Assembly (NCBI GenBank): GCA_963776055.1
Contig: CAVZLD010000005.1
Span: forward strand, 248,001-312,000
From: CAVZLD01 sp963776055
Lineage (GTDB): Bacteria > Planctomycetota > Planctomycetia > Pirellulales > Pirellulaceae
Direction: 5' to 3'
DNA: 64,000 nt
The notes under the pieces are model-generated. The model saw nothing but the letters and a program-made list of their open reading frames with translations. It did no database searches and had not been told where the DNA came from. Shown here one piece after another: positions 54,329-64,000 of the stretch. Made by a program: the position numbers and the translations under genes. Positions within the stretch are counted from its first letter, which is position 1; each line of letters starts with the position of its first letter.

Positions 54329-55315
54329 ATGGCCGTATGCTTGCTCGGTCTTGGAGCCAACCTGGGCGACCCCCGCCGGCAACTCGATCATGCCGTGCAT
54401 CGCTTGCACGAACACGCCGCCATCCGAGTGCGAAATACGAGCGACTGGCTCGCCACCACCCCCATCGGCGGTCCCACCGGTCAACCGGAGTTCCTCAACG
54501 GAGCGGTAGTCGTCGACACGACACTCTCGCCGGTTGAATTGCTCACGATCACACAAGCGTTGGAGCGGAGTCTGGGGCGCAGCCGGGAGGTGCACTGGGA
54601 CGCGCGTCCCCTGGATATCGACATTCTGCTCTGGGGCGACCTGATCTGCCACACGCCCACACTGCAGATTCCCCACCCGTGGATGGCGGTTCGCCGCTTC
54701 GTGCTGGAGCCGGCCGCCCAGATTGCCCCCCAACTGCGCCATCCGGCACTGGGTTGGACCATCCGCCAGATGCTGGACCACGTGGTGCACGCCCCGCCAA
54801 GATTTGCACTAACGGGCGTCATTGGAACGGCCCGGATGTTGACTCTCGCTCAGCACACCGGCGCTACGTCGTTGAGCGATCCGCTGACTGGCGAGGGCGT
54901 TTCCGAGCCACGTTCGACTAGGCCATCGGACGCGCGCACGATAGAATTCGTGGAGCGGCGGGGCGCAGTCTGACCCAGTCCGTTTGGCAAGCGCCACACC
55001 GGCCGGTGATCAGCGAATTTTGGATGGAGGAACCCCAGGTGGTTGCCTGCGAATCGCCCGCTGGCAGCGTTTTTCGGCAGCTTTCGGCCCAGGTGTCGAC
55101 CGCTGCCCCACCCAAACTGTTGATCAGTTGGCTGGCGCGGGGCGTACCGCCGTTGGCCGCGCAGATATCCGGTCTCACCGGACCGGTATCGACTGCTCTT
55201 GCAGGAATACGTGCAGAGCGGTCGCACCGCTCCAACCGTCTGGCTCGATATCGCCACCACGGATTCCGGACGGTTTTTGCAGGAAGCTGCCGCCGCGATC
55301 CGCGCCATGCAATAA
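54329..55315 (+). CDS. folK: HPPK (folate synthesis) with a C-terminal extension (frame-disrupted)
   Basis: 6-hydroxymethyl-7,8-dihydropterin pyrophosphokinase, residues 1-165. Motifs: GLGANLGDPRRQLDHA, GQPEFLNGAVVVDT, LERSLGRSREVHWDARPLDI then DILLWGD, and IPHPWMAVRRFVLEPAAQI. After the HPPK domain the protein goes on for about 160 residues. Two frame changes (near 54965 and 55140) join FVERRGA to LTQSVWQAPHRPVISEFW, and LLISWLARG to AYRRWPRRYPVSPDRYRLLL; it ends APTVWLDIATTDSG and FLQEAAAAIRAMQ. A loop ALTGVIGTARMLTLAQHTGA at the junction resembles a degenerate P-loop. The extension's function is unknown. panC follows. Confidence 0.8.
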
Positions 55316-55404
55316 CCCTCAATCCCAGTCGCCGTCCCGACGCAAACCAACGCCAAAGCCCAAACTCCAAACAGAAACCCCTCACCCCGCAAAGAGAACC
55401 ATTG

Positions 55405-56277
55405 GTGGTCACTACGACTCTTTCTACCCCCCGTCCGATCCTGACCGCGGACGGTGATGAGATCCGGCAGCAAATTCACGAACTTCGACGGCAAGGCTTG
55501 ACGGTCGGATTTGTGCCGACGATGGGCGCCCTCCACGAGGGGCATTTGAGTTTGATTCGGGCGGCGCGGCAGAAATGCGACCGGGTGGCCGCGTCGATCT
55601 TCGTCAATCCGACACAGTTCGGCCCGGCGGAAGATCTGCAGCAGTATCCGCGTCCGCGCAAGCGCGACCTGCAGGCCTTGCACGATCTGCAGGTCGACCT
55701 CGTCTTCCTGCCCGAGGAAGCACAGATCTACCCCCCTGGATTCTCCACCGTGGTTCAGCCGCCGCGGATCGCCGAACCACTGGAAGGCCTCTTTCGTCCC
55801 GGACACTTCCAGGGCGTGGCGACGGTCGTCTTGAAACTGTTTCAGATCCTGCCGGCGGATTGGGCATTTTTCGGGCAGAAGGACTACCAGCAATGCTTGG
55901 TGATTCGCGATCTGGTCCGAGACCTGAACGTGCCGATCGAGTTGCAGTTTTGTCCGACGGTCCGAGAATCCGACGGATTGGCGATGAGTTCGCGCAATCA
56001 ATACTTGTCGGACGAGCAGCGACAGCGGGCGGTAGGACTGTCACGGGCGCTGCGTCACGCTCGACAGTCGTATCGGTCCGGCGTCCGCGACCCGGAGCGG
56101 TTGGAGTGGCAGGCGCGGAATGTGCTCGCGGAATTCGGCATCGACCGGATCGACTACGTGGCGGCACGGGATCCAGGGACGTTGCAGCCTTCTGCGCGAC
56201 TGGGCGACGAAGCGATCATGCTCGCCGCCGTCCGTGTCGGTTCGACGCGTCTGATTGACAACCTTCGCCTTGATTGA
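55405..56277 (+). CDS. panC: Pantothenate synthetase
   Basis: Condenses pantoate and beta-alanine with ATP. About 290 residues. Motifs: VGFVPTMGALHEGHLSLIRA (HxGH nucleotide site), SIFVNPTQFGPAEDLQQYPR, FRPGHFQGVATVVLKLFQIL, FGQKDYQQCLVIRDLV, and DGLAMSSRNQYLSDEQR (KMSKS equivalent). The start is GTG 55405 or TTG 55402; upstream in-frame sequence belongs to the folK extension in another frame. The cofactor grouping folK-panC is common in bacteria. Confidence 0.93.
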   Translation: MVTTTLSTPRPILTADGDEIRQQIHELRRQGLTVGFVPTMGALHEGHLSLIRAARQKCDRVAASIFVNPTQFGPAEDLQQYPRPRKRDLQALHDLQVDLVFLPEEAQIYPPGFSTVVQPPRIAEPLEGLFRPGHFQGVATVVLKLFQILPADWAFFGQKDYQQCLVIRDLVRDLNVPIELQFCPTVRESDGLAMSSRNQYLSDEQRQRAVGLSRALRHARQSYRSGVRDPERLEWQARNVLAEFGIDRIDYVAARDPGTLQPSARLGDEAIMLAAVRVGSTRLIDNLRLD

Positions 56278-56351
56278 AATCGCGATCTCCGCGATAAGTT
56301 GGGCCGTGGGGAGCGCAGGCCGTTTCGTCCGTTCGCCGCAGGGAGGAGCCC

Positions 56352-57648
56352 GTGCGACAGACACTTTTCTATATCCCGCACGAAATCGCCGGTTTACCGG
56401 TCTTCGGGCTGGGCTGGGTCTTGATCCTTTGGCTGCTCTTCAGCGGCTGGAACCTGTTGCGGACAGCGCCGGCCGGCTCACCCGGGGGAGGTCTGGGGCT
56501 ACCTTCCGATGATCGTGCTGGTCGCGCTGGCGATTCTCTTTCTGCTGCCCCGGATTGAGGAGTCGATCCCGCCCGGCTTTCTGACATTTCCTCCCAGCGA
56601 TGCCGAGCAAGGCCTGCCGATTCGCGGATACGGGACCATGCTGCTGCTGGCGGTAACCGCCGGCGTCAGTCTCTGCTTGTGGCGCACGCGGCAGGCCGGG
56701 CTGAACACGGACCAGATGATGAGTCTGGGCTTCGTGATCGTTCTGGGAGGCATCGTCGGTGCCCGCCTGTTGTTCGTGGTGCAATACTGGGATGAGATTC
56801 GGGCGGAATCCTTGGGGCAGACCCTGATCAACATCGTCAGCACGGTACAAGGCGGATTGGTGGTCTACGGTTCGTTGATCGGTGGGCTCGGCGCTTTCCT
56901 CCTCTTTACTCGGCGACACGGTTTGCAGGTACTTCCGCTCGCCGATCTGATCGTGCCCGGTTTGGCACTCGGCCTGGCGATCGGTCGGTTGGGATGTTTG
57001 CTGAACGGTTGCTGTTTTGGGGACGTCTGCCAACATGATTACCCCTGGGCGGTAACTTTTCCCGAAGGCAGCCCCCCCTATGAGCGGCAACACAGCCTGG
57101 GTCTGCTGCATGGGCTCCGAATCCAGCAAAACGAACAAGAAAACGAAGGCGGCGTGCGAATCGGATGGATTGATCCTCACGGGCCGCTGGCCGCACTGGA
57201 TATTCCGGTGGGGGAGCGGATCGTGTCGATCCACGGGAAGCCGGTTCGGGGGCTCGAGGAGGCCCAACGATTACTCGCATTCGGCCCGCATCAGGCGGTG
57301 CTGCGACTCGAATCCGGTCGGGAGATCCGCTCGACGATCGTGGAACCTCCCGCTCGAAGTCTTCCGGTGCACCCCACGCAGCTCTATGCCGCCGTCAATG
57401 CCACCTTGCTTTGTCTGCTGGGGCTGGCCTTCTTCCCCTTCCGCCGCCGCCACGGCCAGACTTTCGCATTGGTCCTGAGCGGCTACGCGATCACGCGATT
57501 CCTGCTGGAGATCATTCGGATCGATGAAAGCGCGCAGTGGGCCGGTCTGACGATTTCTCAGAACATCAGCCTGGCGATCGTCTTCGGCATGGCCGCGTTG
57601 TGGTTCTACGTTCAGCACCAGCCGCTACTGGAGCCGGTCCGGGGCTAA
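56352..57648 (+). CDS. lgt: Prolipoprotein diacylglyceryl transferase with inserted PDZ-like domain (frame-disrupted)
   Basis: Inner-membrane enzyme that lipidates lipoprotein Cys. The N-terminus MRQTLFYIPHEIAGLPVFG starts at GTG 56352; the rest is in the next frame after a G5 run at 56484-56488, joining at EVWGYLPMIVLVALAILF. Core motifs: PIRGYGTMLLLAV, GFVIVLGGIVGARLLFVV, GGLVVYGSLIGGLGAFLL, GLALGLAIGRLGCLLNGCCF and VHPTQLYAAVNATLL. Between GCCFGD and VHPTQLY is an insertion of about 95 residues (IGWIDPHGPLAALDIPVGER; IVSIHGKPVRGLEEAQRLL), a PDZ-like domain. It could bind substrate tails. Confidence 0.9.
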
Positions 57649-57785
57649 CTGCCGCCCGCCGCGGCCTCTTCCTGCTGTGAGATCGTTCCGCAGGCGGTAT
57701 GATACGGACAGGTCACCGACGATCGGGGGGGCCCTGAATCAGGGAACTTTCCCAACCCATTCCGCGTCGAACAACCGGAACAGAC

Positions 57786-58346
57786 GTGAACGAAGACGCT
57801 CAGTGGATCGACGAAACGCTCGCCGGAAACACCTCGGCTTTCGGGCTGCTGGTCCAGAAGTATCAGGACCGGCTGTTCAATACCCTGGTGCACGTGACCG
57901 GCAATGCGCAGGAAGCCGAGGAGGTCGCACAGGACGCTTTTGTGCAGGCGTTTGTGAAACTCCGTACGTTCGAAGGCCGATCCAGTCTGTTTACGTGGAT
58001 TTATCGGATCGCGTTCAACCTTTGGGTCACTCAGCGACGCCGCCGCCGACCGGTCGTCTCGGTCGACGAAAGCCGCGAGTTGACCGGGAGTGAACCGACC
58101 GACACGGGGGAAGCCCCTCTCGATCGGCTGGAGCGAGAAGAGCGGGCCCGGCAGATACACCGGGCGATTCATGAGCTGAGTGATGACCACCGCACAATTT
58201 TGGTGCTACGAGAAATGGAGAACTGCGACTACGAAACGATATCGGAGATCCTGGACCTTCCCGTAGGAACCGTTCGCAGCCGACTGCACCGGGCACGACT
58301 GCATTTGAAACAACGTTTGAAGCACGTTCTGCAGGAGAATCCTTAA
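57786..58346 (+). CDS. ECF RNA polymerase sigma factor, RpoE-like
   Basis: 186 residues from GTG 57786. Region 2: FGLLVQKYQDRLFNTLVHVT, AEEVAQDAFVQAFVKL, SSLFTWIYRIAFNLWVTQRR. Region 4: IHELSDDHRTILVLREMENC, DYETISEILDLPVGTVRSRL and HRARLHLKQRL. Both domains are complete. An acidic linker joins them. It is 70 bp upstream of a candidate anti-sigma gene, the usual arrangement. Confidence 0.93.
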   Translation: MNEDAQWIDETLAGNTSAFGLLVQKYQDRLFNTLVHVTGNAQEAEEVAQDAFVQAFVKLRTFEGRSSLFTWIYRIAFNLWVTQRRRRRPVVSVDESRELTGSEPTDTGEAPLDRLEREERARQIHRAIHELSDDHRTILVLREMENCDYETISEILDLPVGTVRSRLHRARLHLKQRLKHVLQENP

Positions 58347-58416
58347 GCCGCCACCCGTGTGGCCCGCCCCAAGGCACGCGTCATGAGGCGCATTGCCTCG
58401 GGCAGATGAAACGACC

Positions 58417-60057
58417 ATGTCGAATCCCAACGACAAGAGCTCCGACGAGTTGATCAGCGCCTACCTGGACGGGGAAGTCACTTCCCAGGAACGGGCTCAG
58501 GTGGAGCAGCGGCTGCGCAACGATCCGCAATGGCAGCAATCGCTGGAGGATCTGCGGACGCTGCGGGAGACGCTGCGAGCGTTGCCGCGACAGAAGCTCG
58601 ATGACGATTTTCGGCAGCGCGTGCTGCGAATCGTGCAGGAGCAGCCGGCGGCCGAAGCCCCGCTGACGGCGCCTCCGTCGGTGGCCCCACCTCCGCCGAA
58701 GGACCCGAGCCCTTCCGCGCGGCGCATCTGGCGGAGATTCATGTGGGCCGCTTCGGCCGCGGCCGCCGTCGCGCTGGTGATCGTCTCCATCGGTCAACTG
58801 CCGCGTGATGCGGCCCGATCGGTCGCCTTGAACGCACCGTCGTCATGGGAGGCGGCTCCGATCGACGGGGAAATTGCAGGCCGATCGCTTGGCACAGTCC
58901 CGCGTGAGGAGTCCGTGCAGGTCGAAAACAACCACTGGGCCGAGCCCAAGGTTGCCTTCAGCGACCAAGACGCCGCCCCTGATTTGGCGCGGCAACGAGG
59001 CAAGGCGAGCGGAGAGCTTGCGGGAGGAGACCGAGGTTGCTCCCACCCTCGAGCAGCGATCGGGTCCATCGAGACCGGATATGGCCGATTCGTTTCGTGG
59101 TCCAGAGTCCTACTCCTTGGAGAAAGGTACCAGCGAACCGGTACCGCAGGTCATCGAAGCCGCCCCGCAAGCGCCACGTGAACTCGGGTCCTTTGCCAGA
59201 CCAGCCCCGTTCGACGATCCAACGGGCGAGCGATGGGGGGCAGATGCGGTGGTTCACATCCAGCTCGCCGCCACCGACAAGAGTGCCGAGCGGCGTTTGG
59301 TCGAGAATCTCGCCGCCAATTCGATCACCGTGGTTCGCGAAGAACAGGCGCAGACTGGTCAAGGCCTCCCGGATCAAGAACTTGCCGAGCAAGTGGACAA
59401 CAACCGAGTCAACTCGCTCTATTTCCAGAACCAGGTCGCTGTCGACTATGTATCGTATCCGGTAAACAGCGGGCAGCGGAACAACCGGTGCAACTGTGGC
59501 TCGTGGAGGCTTCCGCTCCGCAGATCACGAACGCCGTCCATGAACTCCAACAGGAAGGCGCCGCCGTACTCGCCACCGTGCCCGGTCCACGTCTTCAGTC
59601 CGGATGGTTGGCTCGCGACGCCGTCTTCAGACGATCTGCACTGCCAACCCAGAATTCCGGCACGACCGGCCCGCAGCGTAAGCCGTCGCCGGCGGCCATG
59701 GGCCAGGCAATATTGGCGGGAGATCATTCATCGACCGCGCGGCCCGACGATTCCCCCGCGTCCGAGCAACCATCATCGGATGTGGCCGCCGGACTCGCGG
59801 GAGGACTCCCGCAAGTCGATCAATCCCGCAGTGCGGCCCGCATCCAGGTTCCGGCAGGGCAGTTGCCAGGTGCTCCCGCCCGCGGCCTGGAACTGGGGCT
59901 CGGGCTGGAACGACTCGGAAGGGAAGCCGGTAACCGACCGCTGCAGGTTCTGTTCGTGCTACGCGGCAACCTCGCCACGCCGCCGGCGGCAGCGGGAATC
60001 TCTGAGGCTGGGGAACCGCCGCTTGCCGCGCCCATCGAACCGATGGATCCCCCCTAA
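58417..60057 (+). CDS. Anti-sigma factor with large periplasmic part (frame-disrupted twice)
   Basis: About 545 residues. The N-terminal cytoplasmic part has SDELISAYLDGEVTSQERAQ and VEQRLRNDPQWQQSLEDL, a helical anti-sigma pattern without zinc ligands. One membrane span follows (FMWAASAAAAVALVIVSIG). The periplasmic part crosses two frame changes, near 59000 (DAAPDLARQRG to EARRAESLREETEV) and near 59475 (SYPVNSGQR to EQPVQLWLVEASAPQ), and is Gln/Ala/Pro-rich with VVHIQLAATDKSAERRLVEN and LAANSITVVREEQ. The two halves share a VxIQLxAx/VQLWLVEA pattern, perhaps repeated domains. It pairs with the sigma gene just upstream. Confidence 0.75.
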
Positions 60058-60362
60058 CGCAAATCTTGCAACGAACCGCTTCCGCTGATTCCCGCGGAAG
60101 GCTCGGCGGCAGCCGATACGGCTGAGCTATCCTCCCACTAGGTGACCCAGGGCGCACGACCGGTGTGCGCCTGAACAGATGGCTGCGCAGCGAATGGGTC
60201 CGAGCGGCGGACTGCGCCCGCCCACGTCGGCGTCGCGTGACGACTTGAGGACTCATCGACAGCGCAACAGGCAATGGTCTCTGCAGCGGGCCCGGCTGAG
60301 ATCGGGCTCCCTCCGCATCCACTCCGAAACCGCACCACGACCCGCGGACGCACCGTTTGATT
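60058..60362. other. Spacer before the CHASE2 gene
   Basis: 305 bp with no recognised gene. A partial stem (GGCGGCAGCCGATACGGCTG near 60108) was noted. No promoter could be chosen. Confidence 0.45.
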
Positions 60363-62467
60363 ATGGCAGCATGGCTGAAATCCTGGCCTCGACGGGTTCT
60401 GACCGTCGTATGCGCGACCGGTGTATCGGTTGCGCTGTTAACGGCTGGCCTGGTGCACATGACCGAGCGAACGGGTTTGAGTCGTGGACTGAACGAGTTG
60501 GCCTTCATCCAGGCGATGCGACTTCATCCCGCCTCCACCATCAGCGAAGCCCGCGTCCTGCTCGTCTATTGCCAGCCGTCACAGTACGATGACCCATTCA
60601 TTCGGCAGCAACTGGCGGCCGAGCTCACCCGACTGAAAGCGTCAGCCATCGGCTTCACGCTTCCGGTCGCATCAGTACCCTCGGTGCATCCCGACGGACA
60701 ACCATCGCATGCTGTGCCCTGCGCCGTGGCCACCTTTCCCGGCACGCCATCCGATCTCGCCTGCGCGGCAGGGGATGTATCGCTGATTCATCCTCGGCAC
60801 GGTATTTACATTCAGCATTACGGTCTTCGCACCGATGACAGCAAATTGGCATCACTGGAAGCGGTTCTCGCGCGCAAGTGGGAATACCGCTGGCCGACAT
60901 CCCCGTCGGCCCGTACCTCGTCGATTTTCGGGGCGGTGTCGGGAGTCTCCCGCACGTTCACGCAACGACTCTGTTGCAACAACAATTGACCGGTGAATTC
61001 GTGCGTGACCGCGTCGTACTGCTCGGTCGCGCGGAAGACGCGTTGTCGCCAGGATTGGCCACGCCAACCACAAACCGCTCGCGACGGATGTCTTTACTGG
61101 AGTATCACGGACACGCTCTAAACACGATCTTGACCGGTCGGGCGATTCACCTACCCGGTCGAACACTGCAGTTCTGTCTAGACTTTGCGGTGGCGCTGAT
61201 CTGCGTCACGATCCTGCGCCAGTCGACTGTCCGATCCGGTGTCACCCTGATGCTCGGGCTGTTGGCCGCCAGTTCTTGTGTCGCCTGGATCGTGCTGCAT
61301 CACTTCCAAGTATGGATTGGGTTACCTTCTGTATTGTTGATCGCCTTGCTGTCGGCGGTGCTCGTCCTGGATCGACGTCTCAAGCTGGCGGGCGCGTCCT
61401 GGAGACGATTGTCGCAAATGGGTTTTGCCGCCAGCCCACGTTACCGGAACCACCCGCCCCTGCCCATTTCCGGTGATCCTTGGCAGGACACGGCGTTGAT
61501 GTTGGACCAACTGTTCGATATCCAGCGTGCTGCCTTGTTGATTGTGCGGCGCGGTCGCCGGCGTCTGCAGCTCGTCCACCAACTTCGTTGTTCGGCGGGC
61601 GACCTCCAGGAGAAGAACCGCAACATCCGCCGGCCCCCCTACGCGGATGCGATTGAACAGCGCGGCCTGCTGCAGGTCGATACGACCCGTCCGTTTTTCC
61701 ACCTCCGACCTCATGAACAACAGTTCCTCGTGCCGCTGCTTTATCGCGGCCAGACGAAGGGCATTCTCGCCTTGGCCACCACGCCAGATGCCGTGCACCA
61801 GACGGCGGACTTTGCCGACCTGGTGCGCACCGCAGCTGACGAGCTTGGCGAGCTGATCGCACGACGTGAAGCCGTTCAGGATACGGCCCGGCGTGAAAGT
61901 TCCTGGGTGCGTCGCCTGGGGTCGATCCCCGAACAGCGGATGAACGCCGGTCTCGAGCGCCACTTGGGGCTCGTCAATCGGAGATTGAGTCAATGTTGCC
62001 GAGCGATCGAGGAATCGTTCGTCGGCGATGCGTTGTACGACGTGAGCGGCTGGGTCGTAAGCATGAACGGCACCATGTTTCGCCAACTGCAGGCGGACGG
62101 TGTGAACGTGATGGAGCTTCCCTTGGTGGAATTGATCAACGCACTCGCCGGATGCGGCCTGGAACACGCTCGTCGGCTGCTGCGCGACGTGGTGCTGCAG
62201 CACCACCGTGTATCGGTCCCATTACCTGCCACGGATTCGCGCCGCGCGAGTGTTCTGCGATTGCAGCCGCTGGACGCCGCCGCGCCCGCTTCCGAGCCGG
62301 CGTGGTCATTCGACCTATTCCGCCTGCAGGGCGTACACGTACAGTTGCTGCTGGAAGACCCGCATCCACAACAGCCAGGTGACGAGCGACCGTCATCCGA
62401 TCGATCGTTGCCGGACACAATCGAAACACGGGAAAAACTGGAACCCCTGGTGCAACACGGCGCCTGA
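60363..62467 (+). CDS. CHASE2 sensor-like membrane protein (frame-disrupted)
   Basis: About 700 residues. First frame: membrane span VVCATGVSVALLTAGLVHMT, then the start of an extracellular CHASE2 domain (LLVYCQPSQYDDPFIRQQL; GIYIQHYGLRTDDSKLASLE). The frame changes near 60885 (AVLARKWG|IPLADIPVG) and CHASE2 finishes with FVRDRVVLLGRAEDALSPG and SLLEYHGHALNTILTGRAIH. Three spans follow (FCLDFAVALICVTIL; LMLGLLAASSCVAWIVL; LPSVLLIALLSAVLVL). The cytoplasm then has a GAF-like part (LFDIQRAALLIVRRG; YRGQTKGILALATTP) and a PAS-like part (DALYDVSGWVVSMNGTMFR). No kinase, cyclase or GGDEF domain is seen. It starts 9 bp before the CapC gene ends the pair, suggesting co-transcription. Confidence 0.75.
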
Positions 62468-62476
62468 GCAGACATC

Positions 62477-64000
62477 ATGCTCGACTGGAAACTCCCCCTC
62501 TTTCCGCAGGACAGCGTCGCCGTCACGGTCACCGTCACGGTCTGGATCGGGGTCTGCCTCGTCGTCTTTTTCAACTTGCGTCTCGGCTGGCCTTTGTCCG
62601 GCTTGGTGGTTCCCGGCTATCTGGCGCCGCTGCTTCTGGCGCAACCCGCCTCCGCCGCGATCATTTGCGTTGAAGCGGTGGTTACCTATTTGATCGTGTG
62701 CGCATTATCGGAAAGCTGCTCTCGACTTTCCTGTTGGTCCAGCTTCTTCGGCCGTGATCGATTCTTTGCGCTGGTGTTGTTCAGTGTCTTAGTCCGCGCC
62801 GTTGCGGACGGATGGTTGCTGCCGTGGTTAGGCCAATGGCTGAACGAAGCGCACGGGTGGGAAATCGACTACCGAAACGATCTCCACAGTTACGGCCTGA
62901 TCGTCGTTGCGCTGATGGCCAACTGTTTTTGGAAACCGGGACTCCTGCGCGGCAGCTTGACACTGGGAGTCACAATTGGGTTGACGTATCTTGTCGTGCG
63001 GTTCGGACTGATCGCCTGGACCAACTTCAATCTCGGCAGCTTGCGGTACCTGTACGAGGACATTTCCACTTCCTTGTTGGCCAGCCCGAAGGCTTACGTG
63101 ATCATTCTGACAACGGCTTTTCTCGCCTCGTGGATCAACTTGCGCTACAGTTGGGACTTCAACGGCATCCTGATTCCCGCCCTGCTGGCACTCTTGTGGC
63201 ACGATCCACTCAAAGTCGGGCTTTCTTTGGTCGAAACCGTCTGGATTCTGCTACTGGCCACGCTGCTACTCCGACTTCCGTTCTGGCGGAATATGACCAT
63301 GGAAGGTGGGCGGAAACTGCTGCTGTTCTTTACGATCGCCACCGTTCATCGCTTACTGCTTGCGCACCTGCTGCCGCGATTCTCTGCGATGCAGGTTACC
63401 GACGCTTTCGGATTCGGCTACCTGTTGACCACTTTGCTGGCCGTCAAGGCGCACGAAAAACAGATGGCGGTCCGCCTGTTGCGCAGCGTGGTGCAGGTTT
63501 CCATGCTCGGCGCAGTCGCCGGCAGCCTCGCCGGCTTCGCGCTCACCTGGCTGCCCAACGATCTGCGCACCGCCTCGTTGCCGTCCAACACGGACGACAC
63601 CGCCGCTGCACTGCAACGAGACCATCGTTCCTTCGACGAACTGGCGCAGGAGCAGCACGTCCGTCTGTATCGCTCTCGAATTCCCCACGGATGCCGACCG
63701 CCGCTGCCGCATGAGATTGACCGATTTGCGCGGCGATAAAGCATGTGCTGCGCTTCACCGAAACCCGCCAGCCGGACGAGTTATCTTCGGCGGCCTCCGA
63801 TCTGGCACGGATCCGCTACGACCTGCGGATCGTGCGACCGCACTTTGCCGTTCTGTCCGAGACGGCGGCCGAACGCGGATGGGGATGGTATGTGATCGAC
63901 CTGACGGCGAGCGGTGGCTTGTTGGTGGAGGTCCCTTCCCCGCTGGATGAACCGGGTACTTTCGCTGCGGGTCTGTCGCTGTTTCAGTCGATGAGCGGAC
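62477..64000 (+). CDS. CapC/PgsC-like poly-gamma-glutamate synthesis membrane protein, duplicated (partial, frame-disrupted)
   Basis: Membrane protein with about ten spans and two CapC-type halves. First: GWPLSGLVVPGYLAPLLLAQ then SAAIICVEAVVTYLIV. Second: SWDFNGILIPALLALLWHD then KVGLSLVETVWILLLATLLL. The family makes or exports poly-gamma-glutamate with CapB/CapA. A stop at 63737 follows EIDRFARR, but the next frame continues smoothly (IKHVLRFTETRQPDELSSAA; WYVIDLTASGGLLVEVPSP) to the end of the window, so one base is probably missing near 63730 and the gene runs off the edge. A soluble domain is added after the membrane part. Confidence 0.8.

Noticed and set aside
1..64000. Alternative genetic code or programmed frameshifting to explain the broken genes
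   Set aside because: TGA, TAG and TAA all end intact genes normally, and the break sites share no slippery motif; random indels explain them better.
1..64000. tRNA or rRNA genes
   Set aside because: No T-arm-like GGTTCGAATCC context with a cloverleaf, nor conserved rRNA segments, were noticed on reading; a tRNAscan or Rfam search was not possible here.

Overview
The window looks like a chromosome segment of a GC-rich Planctomycetota bacterium, probably from the Pirellulales side. The evidence is family content: DUF1549/DUF1553 and DUF1501 proteins beside an ECF sigma factor, secreted Cys-rich and small lipoprotein genes of planctomycete type, an OprP-like porin, and a DUF4962/heparinase II-III enzyme. 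No rRNA, tRNA, CRISPR array or transposase gene was seen.

Layout. 1-6.9 kb holds the end of ilvB, a ThuA-like protein, a lone LolD/MacB-type ABC ATPase, a repeat-rich spacer, a quinone oxidoreductase, a methyltransferase and gap. 7.1-10.5 kb is a minus-strand set with a small membrane protein, two different ATP-grasp enzymes and a possible small ORF between the two. 10.5-26.6 kb is the metabolic core: one long minus-strand array reading pyruvate:ferredoxin oxidoreductase, a dihydroorotate-dehydrogenase-like protein, a hydrogenase maturation protease, a cyclic-nucleotide-binding protein, hyhBGSL (group 3b [NiFe] hydrogenase), hypA, then hoxEFUYH-W (group 3d [NiFe] hydrogenase). The genes overlap by a few bases through most of it. 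Together they would oxidise pyruvate and pass electrons between ferredoxin, NAD(P)H and H2, as in fermentation or redox balancing. 27-38 kb holds ApbE, a glycine-zipper protein, an EamA transporter, ferritin, an envelope operon (porin, Cys-rich protein, coiled-coil protein) and a polysaccharide lyase-like enzyme. 38-45 kb holds a multihaem cytochrome and a planctomycete DUF1549/1553/1501 cluster with its sigma factor. 45-50 kb has small membrane and lipoprotein genes and a fab-type mini-cluster (two hotdog dehydratase-like proteins, ACP, KAS). 50-58 kb holds PTS enzyme I, a Fis-type regulator, a glycosyltransferase, folK, panC and lgt. 58-64 kb holds an ECF sigma/anti-sigma pair, a CHASE2 sensor-like protein and a CapC-like membrane protein that runs off the end.

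Two features cut across the window. First, about fifteen otherwise well-conserved genes are broken by one or two single frame changes each, and both halves keep family motifs. Because these are spread evenly and also hit essential genes (folK, lgt, fabZ), I read most of them as base-calling or assembly indels, not real gene decay. I annotate such genes as one interval and give the approximate shift point. Second, the spacers carry several dispersed repeats: a family of about 60 bp lying just after gene ends (four copies), a composite family built around AACCCGAAGCG (two regions), a 260-bp inverted-repeat element, and a 12-copy GGGGGTT array.
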